DNA from: DASVAL01 sp035649575
Lineage (GTDB): Bacteria; Planctomycetota; UBA1135; UBA2386
NCBI GenBank assembly: GCA_035649575.1
Contig: DASRJH010000171.1
Coordinates: 1-20,809, forward strand
DNA length: 20,809 nucleotides
Direction of reading: 5' to 3'
Shown: positions 14,347 through 20,809 of the stretch, one piece after another
Numbering within the stretch: position 1 is the stretch's first letter
How the letters are laid out: every line of letters begins with the position of its first letter
Program-made: the position numbers and the translations under genes
The notes under the pieces: generated by a model
Told to the model about the DNA's origin: nothing
Databases searched by the model: none
What the model saw: the letters and a program-made list of their open reading frames with translations, nothing else

Positions 14347-15450
14347 TCAGCGGCGGCCCCAGGGCAGCAGCAAGCGCGCAACCCGACGCCACATCCGCTG
14401 CCACCAGCCCACCGCGACGGGCTGCTCGAGCGCCGCGAGCTCGCGCCGGAGACACGCGGGATCGCGGTCGCGTTGTTTGCCGCGCACGACGGCCAGTCCT
14501 TCGGCCGTGATGTCGAGTCCGCGGAGCCGGCCGTTGCGGCGGTCCGAGAGACTCGTGTCGACCATGACGACGAGATCGCCGAAATACGGATGCTCGAGCA
14601 GGATGTCGCCGTCGGGAACCGGCGAGTGGCCGACCACGAGCCGCCGCACGCCGGCGTCGTCGAGCCAGCCCGCGAGGTCCGAACGCCGCGGCGCGCCGGG
14701 TGGGCGCTTGTCGCCGTCGGGCTTGAAGACGCGTGTCCACAGCGGGCCGCAGGCGAATCGCGAGGTGCGCGCCATGCCGGGCACGCCGGCGGCCCAGCGT
14801 GTGTCGGCCGGTGGCGCCTTGCGCTTGCCCTGCCAGTGCGCGATCCACGCGCGCACCGTGGCGTTGACGTCGCCCGGCGCGGTCGCGGGGAACCACTCGC
14901 CGAGGCCCGCGTGCGCGAACAGCGTGTCGCCGAGCCGCAGCAGCGCATTGCGGCCGCGCAGCCAGCGTGCCGGTTCGCTGTCGCCACTGAAGGCGTCGCA
15001 GGCGCGCGCGCTCTTTGCACCGGCGACCGGCAGCCGCTGGTAGCGCCGTTTCTCGCGGCGCGTCCACTTCGCCACGTCGCCGCGCGCGGGCAGCACGTCG
15101 TGGTTGCCGAGCAGTGTGTGCACATGGCCGCCGGCGCGCTGCGCCTGCTGTTCGAGCCGCATCACGAACGGCACGAGCAGCCTGGAATCGGCATGACCGC
15201 CGACGAGGTCGCCGAGCAGCACGAGATGATGGCTGCCACCGCACCAATGACCGTCGTCGTCGACGAGAGAGGCCGCGCGCAGCACGGCGTCGAGCGCTTC
15301 GAGGTCGCCCTGCACGTCGCCGACGGCGACCACACGCTCGGGCTGGGGGAATTCCCACGGCACGCCGTCCCACGGCAACGTGCCGAACTGAGCACCGAGT
15401 GTGCTCGAGCGATGCATGCGTTCGCGAAGAGTCGCCAGCAGCGAGACCAT
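14347..15450 (-). CDS. PPP-type metallophosphoesterase, Shewanella-like (SLP) phosphatase branch, with altered motif II
   Basis: The 367-residue product has the ordered calcineurin-like phosphoesterase motifs: GDVQGD (44-49), GDLVGGHADS (80-89), GNHD (115-118), FAHAGL with H180, and VVGHSPVP with H275. GPLWTR (235-240) resembles the GPLWYR element of Shewanella-like protein phosphatases, so a Ser/Thr or Tyr phosphatase role is plausible; an ApaH-like nucleotidase is the alternative. Two points are unusual: motif I has Gln where His is more common, as in some ApaH proteins, and motif II lacks the DRG of the usual GDxxDRG. The ATG at 15450 is preferred; a GTG at 15492 would add 14 residues. It is probably cytoplasmic. 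The neighbours are the sigma-fusion gene upstream and the phyH-like gene 48 bp downstream. Confidence 0.85.
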   Translation of the reverse strand: MVSLLATLRERMHRSSTLGAQFGTLPWDGVPWEFPQPERVVAVGDVQGDLEALDAVLRAASLVDDDGHWCGGSHHLVLLGDLVGGHADSRLLVPFVMRLEQQAQRAGGHVHTLLGNHDVLPARGDVAKWTRREKRRYQRLPVAGAKSARACDAFSGDSEPARWLRGRNALLRLGDTLFAHAGLGEWFPATAPGDVNATVRAWIAHWQGKRKAPPADTRWAAGVPGMARTSRFACGPLWTRVFKPDGDKRPPGAPRRSDLAGWLDDAGVRRLVVGHSPVPDGDILLEHPYFGDLVVMVDTSLSDRRNGRLRGLDITAEGLAVVRGKQRDRDPACLRRELAALEQPVAVGWWQRMWRRVARLLLPWGRR

Positions 15451-15629
15451 CGCACTTCTTTTCGGCAACCGGGGCGCGCTATCCCGCACCACGGGCGCGA
15501 ATTCGTCTCACCAGAGCTCCTGCTGCCGCACGAACGGGCACCGCGTGACGGCGCGAAGAGGCCGCTCAGGTCGCTGCGGCGGCGGCGTTCCGGACGCGGC
15601 TCGACGTTTGGGTCGCCGGCCGACGCCAG

Positions 15630-18188
15630 CTACTGCACGGTCGTGGTGCGAGCCGGGTCCGGCGCGATCGCGATCTCACGCACGATGTCACCGTTGCGCA
15701 GCAGCACGAGCCTCACGGCGTCCTCGCCGACGACGAACAGACCGCTGCGGCCGTTGTGGATCGCGAGCTCCGTTTCGAAGTGGCTCGAGTTGCGGCGCAG
15801 GATCGCAAGATCGACCATGTTGCCTGCGGCGTCCCGACACGCGACCTGGTCCGCTTCGCTCGGATCGACGAGCACGACTTCGACTTGGCAGCGCGCTTGC
15901 ACGATCATCGTGAGGTCTTTCGGGTCGGCGATCGCGTCGGCCTTGATGTTGGTCGGCACGATCGGGTCGCCCGAGAACTTGACGAAGCAATTGCGCTTGC
16001 CGACGTCGCGCAGCACGAAGGTGCCGTCGGGGCCCGTCGTCGTCTCGCGGCCCTTGCGCACCGCCGTGCCCTGGTAGCTGCCACCGGGCACGCGCGCATT
16101 CGAGCGCCAGGCCACGACTGCATGCTCGACGCGCACGTCGGCGATGGGCCGACCGCTGCGCGAGACCACGCGACCGCGCAGCTCGGGCCAGACTTCGCGC
16201 TGGATCTCGATCTGCTGGAACGAGCCGCCCGTCACGCCGGCGACTTCGCCGAACAGGCCCGAGGTCGGATCGAGCGCACGCAGCGTGTAGGTGCGGTCGA
16301 GCAGCCCCGGCAGCTCGAAGTTGCCTTCGGCATCGGCGGTCGCAAAGAACCAGCAGGCGGTCGGTTCGCGCACGGGGCTGGCCTGGTTCGTGAAGTTGCC
16401 ATCGTGCGTGGGATCGTCCGCGAAGGGCACCGGGATGCGGGCGGCCTGGGCCGGCACTTCGCCGCCCGCGATCAGATACTCGAGTTGCATCGGCAGCATG
16501 CCGGCGATGCCGAACAGCGTCGGGTCGTGGATCCACACCTCGGCCCCACCGAGGCCGCGCTTGTCCTGGTCGACGACGCGTCCGCGCACTTTCTGCGGTT
16601 CGGGGCCGAGGCGCAGCACGATCTGCGCGGGCCAGTCCTCGCGCTGCTTGCCGCCGCTGCGCGGCACTTCGAGACGCCCCGGCGAGTAACCGGCTTTCGC
16701 GGCGACGATCGCGGTGGGCCAACCGGCGCGCCGCAAGCTGATGCCGAAACAGCCCTCGCGGTCGCTGACCACCGAAGTCACCCCCATCGCGATGCGGGCC
16801 CCGGCGACGGGATCCCCGGTCGGACTCACGACGCGGCCCAGCAGCTCGCCGTCTACGAAGTGGAAGCGCTGCATCACGATCTGCAGGTTGTCGTCGTCCG
16901 TCGGGGGCAGCGGCACGCGCTGCGGCGCGAACGCATCGGCCGTGACCAGCAGCACGGCGCCGCCGACGGCCGGCAAGCGCGGCAACGCAAAGGCGCCCTC
17001 GGAGCTGCTATTCGCGCCCCATCGGCCGCGGCCCGCGCGGTCGAGCGGCACCTGGAAGCGCGAATCGAAGTCGTCGGGCAGCTGCAGCAGCAGCTGGCTC
17101 GCGGCGACCGGTGTGCCCTGGGTATCGACGACTCGGCCCGCGAGCGAGACGGCATTCGCGACGACGACCACGGGTGCGATCGTCGCCTCGCTCGACCACT
17201 CGCCGGCGAGCACCGTGACGAACCGGTCCTCGGCAGCGGTCACCGATGCGGACCTCGCGGTCAGTTCGAGCGCGAAGTTGCCGAGCGCGTCGCTGCGCGC
17301 GGTCACGGCCGACGCACCTTCGGCAGCGACGAGCACGTCCGCGATCGCGGCGCCGTCGCAGTTGCAGACGCGTCCGCGCGCCATGAACCGTTGGACTTCC
17401 GGTGTCGCGTGCGACGGTTCGGCAACCACGGGTCTGCGTTCGGCGCGCAGCGGGCTCGTTGTGCCTGCACTGGAACGCCCTGCAGCACTACTGCCGTCTG
17501 ACCGATCGGCCAGAGCCCCCGCGGTCGCCGCGGCCGCCGCATCGTGTCCGGCGCCAGAAGGCCACCACAACGGTGCGGTGCTCGCGATGACGACGGCAAC
17601 GACGACGGCTTTCAGTTTGGTCTGCATGAGCAGTAGTCCGACGAAGGAAGGGGTAGCGAGCGATGACCAGGCGAATGGGGCGAACGCGGCGAGCCAGTTC
17701 GCGCGCCCGCCGAGGTCGCGATCGAGCCGCGCGCGCAGCTGCTGCAAGGCACGCTGCAGACGGCTGTGCACGGTGGCCACGGGCACACCCTGCGACGAGG
17801 CGATGCGCCGCGGCGGCAGACCCTCGAAGAACCGCAACAGCACGGTGGCCCGGTAGGGTTCCTCGAGCTGCAGCACGGCCGCGACGAGCTGCTGCTGCGC
17901 TTCGGCGCGCTGCAGCAGAGAATGTCCTTCATGGGGCTCTTGACCGCGGACCTCCGGCCCGCGGCGAAGACGCGCCTGTTCGCGACGGCGATGGGTGCAC
18001 AGCAGGTTCTGCATCACCGTCGTGAGCCAGGCGCGCCACTGATTGGGCGGAGTCCGCCGGGACAGCGCGATGGCACAGGCATCCTGTACGAGGTCCTCGG
18101 CGAGGTGAGGGTCGCGGGCGAGGCGGCGGGCGAGCGTTCGCAGCCAGGTCAGGTCTTCGAGCAGTGTTGTGGTGCTGTCCGTGGGCAT
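15630..18188 (-). CDS. ECF-type sigma factor fused via a membrane segment to five carboxypeptidase-regulatory-like domains
   Basis: The 852-residue product opens with a sigma70-family (ECF) module: region 2 at about 12-72 (LARDPHLAEDLVQDACAIAL ... WRAWLTTVMQNLL) and region 4 at about 100-155 (LEEPYRATVLLRFFEGLPPRRIA ... TVHSRLQRALQQLRARL). Two hydrophobic stretches follow (about 166-189 and 194-209, KAVVVAVVIASTAPLWW), then an Ala/Ser/Gly-rich linker. The remainder carries five RGRV-type carboxypeptidase-regulatory-like (CarboxypepD_reg, transthyretin-like) units starting near 271, 350, 450, 535 and 671. A single chain could thus place a promoter-recognition module inside the cytoplasm and a sensor outside the membrane. 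Planctomycete ECF sigma factors with large C-terminal extensions are known; the signal and regulon of this one are not. ATG at 18188, no Shine-Dalgarno. Confidence 0.88.
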   Translation of the reverse strand: MPTDSTTTLLEDLTWLRTLARRLARDPHLAEDLVQDACAIALSRRTPPNQWRAWLTTVMQNLLCTHRRREQARLRRGPEVRGQEPHEGHSLLQRAEAQQQLVAAVLQLEEPYRATVLLRFFEGLPPRRIASSQGVPVATVHSRLQRALQQLRARLDRDLGGRANWLAAFAPFAWSSLATPSFVGLLLMQTKLKAVVVAVVIASTAPLWWPSGAGHDAAAAATAGALADRSDGSSAAGRSSAGTTSPLRAERRPVVAEPSHATPEVQRFMARGRVCNCDGAAIADVLVAAEGASAVTARSDALGNFALELTARSASVTAAEDRFVTVLAGEWSSEATIAPVVVVANAVSLAGRVVDTQGTPVAASQLLLQLPDDFDSRFQVPLDRAGRGRWGANSSSEGAFALPRLPAVGGAVLLVTADAFAPQRVPLPPTDDDNLQIVMQRFHFVDGELLGRVVSPTGDPVAGARIAMGVTSVVSDREGCFGISLRRAGWPTAIVAAKAGYSPGRLEVPRSGGKQREDWPAQIVLRLGPEPQKVRGRVVDQDKRGLGGAEVWIHDPTLFGIAGMLPMQLEYLIAGGEVPAQAARIPVPFADDPTHDGNFTNQASPVREPTACWFFATADAEGNFELPGLLDRTYTLRALDPTSGLFGEVAGVTGGSFQQIEIQREVWPELRGRVVSRSGRPIADVRVEHAVVAWRSNARVPGGSYQGTAVRKGRETTTGPDGTFVLRDVGKRNCFVKFSGDPIVPTNIKADAIADPKDLTMIVQARCQVEVVLVDPSEADQVACRDAAGNMVDLAILRRNSSHFETELAIHNGRSGLFVVGEDAVRLVLLRNGDIVREIAIAPDPARTTTVQ

Positions 18189-18295
18189 CGTGGGAACCGA
18201 CGATGGGATGAGTCTCTGCCGCCTGGATCCGATGCAGGATTCTGGCCCGGAGCCAACATATTCCCCGCGGGCGTGCCCCTGCCGGACCAGCCCCC

Positions 18296-18324
18296 TTCAA
18301 CCGGCGCCCCCCGGTCTCTATATC
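18296..18324 (+). promoter_or_regulatory. candidate promoter of gcvP
   Basis: TTCAAC (18296-18301, 3 of 6 consensus bases) and TATATC (18319-18324, 4 of 6) are separated by exactly 17 bp. TATATC is one of the few AT-rich spots in a very GC-rich region. If used, it gives a leader of about 175 nt before the gcvP ATG. Confidence 0.35.
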
Positions 18325-18347
18325 TTCCGCCCATCGCGGTCATGGCC

Positions 18348-18367
18348 GCAACCAAAGGCTTGGTTGC
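18348..18367 (+). promoter_or_regulatory. gcvP leader hairpin A
   Basis: GCAACCAA and TTGGTTGC form a perfect 8-bp stem with a 4-nt AGGC loop, shortly after the predicted transcription start. It is the first of three stems in the leader. Confidence 0.45.
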
Positions 18368-18369
18368 AA

Positions 18370-18389
18370 GCCGCGCCCAAGTGCGCGGC
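18370..18389 (+). promoter_or_regulatory. gcvP leader hairpin B
   Basis: GCCGCGC and GCGCGGC form a perfect 7-bp stem with a 6-nt CCAAGT loop, only two bases after hairpin A, so the two could stack. Confidence 0.4.
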
Positions 18390-18429
18390 ATTGGGCCATG
18401 GCCGCTTGTTGTTCGGGGCCCTTACGCTG

Positions 18430-18460
18430 CGCAAGCTGTCGCGCAACGCGACAGTTTGCG
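18430..18460 (+). promoter_or_regulatory. gcvP leader hairpin C, 14-bp stem
   Basis: The 14-base arm 18430-18443 (CGCAAGCTGTCGCG) pairs with 18447-18460 (CGCGACAGTTTGCG) with one G-T wobble and a CAA triloop. It ends 45 nt before the gcvP ATG. It may be a transcription-factor operator (the inner 8 bp is a perfect inverted repeat in DNA), an attenuator or a leader RNA element. It lacks a T-run and the conserved glycine-riboswitch core. Confidence 0.5.
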
Positions 18461-18505
18461 AGACTACGGGCCCATTGTGGCGCCGACCGCGCTCCCTCCA
18501 AGTTC

Positions 18506-20809
18506 ATGTCCAGCCCCTCACCTGCGTTCCCCCGCCACGATTCCTTCGAGAGCCGCCACCTGGGCCCGCGCCCGACCGAGCTGAAAGCGATGCTGCAGAC
18601 GCTCGACTGCGAGTCGCTCGACGACCTGGCCGAGAAGGCGATCCCCGCGAGCATCCGCTGGCACGGTGAGCTCGCGACGCCCGCGGCCAAGAGCGAACGC
18701 GAGGCGCTCGCCGAGCTCACGGCGCTGGCGGCCGAGAACCGCGTGCTGCGCAGCTACATCGGCATGGGTTACCACGGCACGATCACGCCGCCGGTCATCC
18801 AACGCAACATCCTCGAGAACCCGGGCTGGTACACGCAATACACGCCATACCAGGCCGAGATCTCGCAGGGCCGCATGGAGGCGTTGCTCAACTACCAGAC
18901 GCTCGTGCTCGACCTCACGGGGCTGCAGGTCGCCAACAGCTCGCTGCTCGACGAAGCGACCGCCGGCGCCGAAGCGATGACGATGTGCCACCGGCTGCAC
19001 GGCAAGGGCGACGCGAACACGTTCTTCGTCGACCAGAACTGCCACCCGCAGACGATCGCCGTCGTGAAGCAGCGCGCGGAGCCGCTCGGCATCGAGGTGC
19101 AGGTCGGCGACCACCGCAGTGCTTCGTTCTCGAGCCGCCACTTCGGCATCCTGCTGCAATACCCGGGCTCCGACGGCCGCATCGACGACCTGACGCCGGC
19201 GATCGAGAAGATCCACGCGGCCGGTGGGTTCGCGACCGTCGCGGCGGACCTGCTCGCGCTCACGGTGCTGAAGCCGCCCGGCGAGATGGGCGCCGACGTC
19301 GTGTTCGGCAGCTCGCAGCGCTTCGGCGTGCCGCTCGGCTACGGCGGCCCGCACGCCGCCTACATGACCGCGAAGAAGGAGTTCCAGCGCCAGCTGCCGG
19401 GCCGCATCGTCGGTGTCACGATCGACGCCACGGGGAAGCCCGCGCTGCGGCTCGCGCTCGGCACGCGCGAACAGCACATCCGCCGCGAGAAGGCGACCTC
19501 GAACATATGCACGGCGCAGGTGCTGCTCGCGGTCATGGCGAGCATGTATGCCGTCTACCACGGTCCCGACGGCCTGCGCGCGATCGCCGAACGCATCCGC
19601 GCCCAGGCCGCGTGTCTCTGGCACGGCCTCGCGGCGCTGGGCCATCGCCTGCAGGACGGCATGCGCTTCGACACCGTGCGCGTCTGGCCCAAGGACGGCG
19701 CCGCGAAGACGCTGAAGGTGGCGCTGCAGAAGGGCTTCAACCTGCGCGACCTCGGCGACGGCAGCCTCGGCATCACGCTCGACGAGACCGTCGAACCGCA
19801 GGACCTGCTCGAGCTGCTCGCGGCCTTCGGCGCCAGCCCGCTGCAGCTGCGGCTCGGCGATCCGGCCCCGAGTTTCGGCTCGCTCGCGCGCACGAGCAGC
19901 TACCTCGAACACCCGACGTTCCACCGCTATCGCAGCGAGCACGAGTTGCTGCGCTACATCCACCGGCTGCAGCACAAGGACCTGTCGCTGACCACGTCGA
20001 TGATCCCGCTCGGTTCGTGCACGATGAAACTCAACGCGACGGCCGAGATGTATCCGGTCTCGCTGCCGGGTTTCGGCGGCATCCACCCGTTCGCTCCGGT
20101 CGACCAGGCGAAGGGTTACCAGAAGATCTTCGACACGCTGTCGGGCTGGTTGTGCCAGATCACGGGCTTCCCGGGTTGTTCGCTGCAGCCGAATGCGGGC
20201 TCGCAGGGCGAGTACGCGGGTCTGCTCGTGATCCGCGCCTTCCATCGCACGAACGGACAGGAACAGCGCAACGTCTGCCTGATTCCGAGCAGCGCGCACG
20301 GCACCAACCCCGCGAGTGCTTCGATGTGCGGCATGAAGGTCGTCGTCGTCGCGTGCGACCAGGACGGCAACATCGACCTCGCCGATCTGCGCCAGAAGGC
20401 CAAGACGCACAAAGACCAGCTCGCGGCGCTGATGGTCACCTACCCGTCGACGCACGGCGTGTTCGAGGAGTCGATCCGGCAGATCTGTGCAGTCGTGCAC
20501 GAACACGGCGGCCAGGTCTACATGGACGGCGCGAACATGAACGCGCAGGTCGGACTGTTGCGACCCGGCGACCTCGGCGCCGACGTCTGCCACCTCAATC
20601 TCCACAAGACGTTCTGCATCCCGCACGGCGGCGGCGGGCCCGGCATGGGTCCGATCTGCGTCGCCGCACACCTCGCGCCATTCCTGCCGGGTCATCCGGT
20701 GATCAAGACCGGCGGCACACACGCAATCGGCCCGATCAGCGCAGCGCCGTGGGGCAGCGCCTCGATCCTCACGATCAGCTACGCCTACATCGCGATGATG
20801 GGTCCCGAC
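18506..20809 (+). CDS. gcvP: glycine dehydrogenase (decarboxylating), P-protein of the glycine cleavage system, partial
   Basis: The P-protein decarboxylates glycine with PLP and passes the aminomethyl group to lipoyl-H-protein in the cytoplasm. 768 residues are visible, about four fifths of the usual single-chain length (about 950), so roughly 190 residues lie beyond the right edge. The N-terminus shows FESRHLGP and YIGMGYHGTITPPVIQRNILENPGWYTQYTPYQAEISQGR. The second half shows SMIPLGSCTMKLNATAEM, SAHGTNPASASMCGM and the PLP-lysine motif HLNLHKTFCIPHGGGGPG with K701. It is thus the fused (single-polypeptide) form, not split GcvPA/GcvPB. The ATG at 18506 lacks a Shine-Dalgarno. The other gcv genes are not in view. 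Confidence 0.97.
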   Translation, partial: MSSPSPAFPRHDSFESRHLGPRPTELKAMLQTLDCESLDDLAEKAIPASIRWHGELATPAAKSEREALAELTALAAENRVLRSYIGMGYHGTITPPVIQRNILENPGWYTQYTPYQAEISQGRMEALLNYQTLVLDLTGLQVANSSLLDEATAGAEAMTMCHRLHGKGDANTFFVDQNCHPQTIAVVKQRAEPLGIEVQVGDHRSASFSSRHFGILLQYPGSDGRIDDLTPAIEKIHAAGGFATVAADLLALTVLKPPGEMGADVVFGSSQRFGVPLGYGGPHAAYMTAKKEFQRQLPGRIVGVTIDATGKPALRLALGTREQHIRREKATSNICTAQVLLAVMASMYAVYHGPDGLRAIAERIRAQAACLWHGLAALGHRLQDGMRFDTVRVWPKDGAAKTLKVALQKGFNLRDLGDGSLGITLDETVEPQDLLELLAAFGASPLQLRLGDPAPSFGSLARTSSYLEHPTFHRYRSEHELLRYIHRLQHKDLSLTTSMIPLGSCTMKLNATAEMYPVSLPGFGGIHPFAPVDQAKGYQKIFDTLSGWLCQITGFPGCSLQPNAGSQGEYAGLLVIRAFHRTNGQEQRNVCLIPSSAHGTNPASASMCGMKVVVVACDQDGNIDLADLRQKAKTHKDQLAALMVTYPSTHGVFEESIRQICAVVHEHGGQVYMDGANMNAQVGLLRPGDLGADVCHLNLHKTFCIPHGGGGPGMGPICVAAHLAPFLPGHPVIKTGGTHAIGPISAAPWGSASILTISYAYIAMMGPD

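Larger units (their letters stand above)
18189..18505. other. 317-bp divergent intergenic region between the sigma-fusion gene and gcvP
   Basis: It must hold the promoters of both divergent genes. The gcvP-proximal part contains a candidate promoter (18296-18324) and three hairpins (18348-18367, 18370-18389, 18430-18460). On the sigma-gene side I see no convincing sigma70 or ECF-type promoter. The plus frame from ATG 18342 overlaps gcvP out of frame and is not taken as a gene. Confidence 0.6.

Noticed and set aside
15630..17630. Internal ATG near 17625 (MQTKLKAVVV) as start of a separate carboxypeptidase-regulatory protein
   Set aside because: It would begin like a signal anchor, but the sigma module runs into it without a stop and no Shine-Dalgarno is seen; an internal start remains possible but is not supported.
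18325..18505. Glycine riboswitch before gcvP
   Set aside because: Expected from the gene, but I could not find the conserved core sequences; the three stems do not match that architecture. An Infernal search would settle it.
18342..18584. Small plus-strand open frame in the gcvP leader
   Set aside because: It overlaps gcvP out of frame, shows no domain, and spans the three leader hairpins.

Overview
The window looks like the chromosome of a high-GC member of the Planctomycetota. No 16S gene is present, so this rests on content: an ECF sigma factor fused through a membrane segment to carboxypeptidase-regulatory-like domains, a giant secreted FG-GAP/UnbV protein, a secreted protein made of about 13 'NGDLVVGG...ARWNG' repeats with a C-terminal module I associate with planctomycete secreted proteins, and few Shine-Dalgarno sites. 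No mobile element, CRISPR array, rRNA or tRNA was found.

Region 1 (1-6319, all minus strand) is a housekeeping run in the transcription order recA > alaS > rpmF > plsX > fabH; fabH runs off the left edge. It joins DNA repair, alanyl-tRNA charging, ribosomal protein L32 and the entry steps of phospholipid and fatty-acid synthesis. RecA has an unusual pentapeptide-repeat tail. A near-perfect palindrome overlaps the predicted -35 of recA. A very stable UUCG-capped hairpin lies between alaS and rpmF.

Region 2 (6534-10292, plus strand) is one 1252-residue exported FG-GAP/UnbV protein built as a duplicated module, divergent from recA.

Region 3 (10485-18188, all minus strand) is an accessory block in the transcription order ECF-sigma/TM/carboxypeptidase-regulatory fusion > PPP-type phosphatase > PhyH-like dioxygenase > secreted repeat protein. 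The first three are closely spaced. The last is separated by a 388-bp gap with ambiguous coding signal. A strong hairpin separates the convergent ends of regions 2 and 3.

Region 4 (18189-20809, plus strand) holds gcvP, the glycine cleavage P-protein, cut by the right edge after 768 residues. It is preceded by a probable promoter and a leader with three perfect or near-perfect hairpins. The best candidates for something new are the transmembrane sigma factor, the gcvP leader, the recA operator and RecA tail, and the secreted repeat protein.
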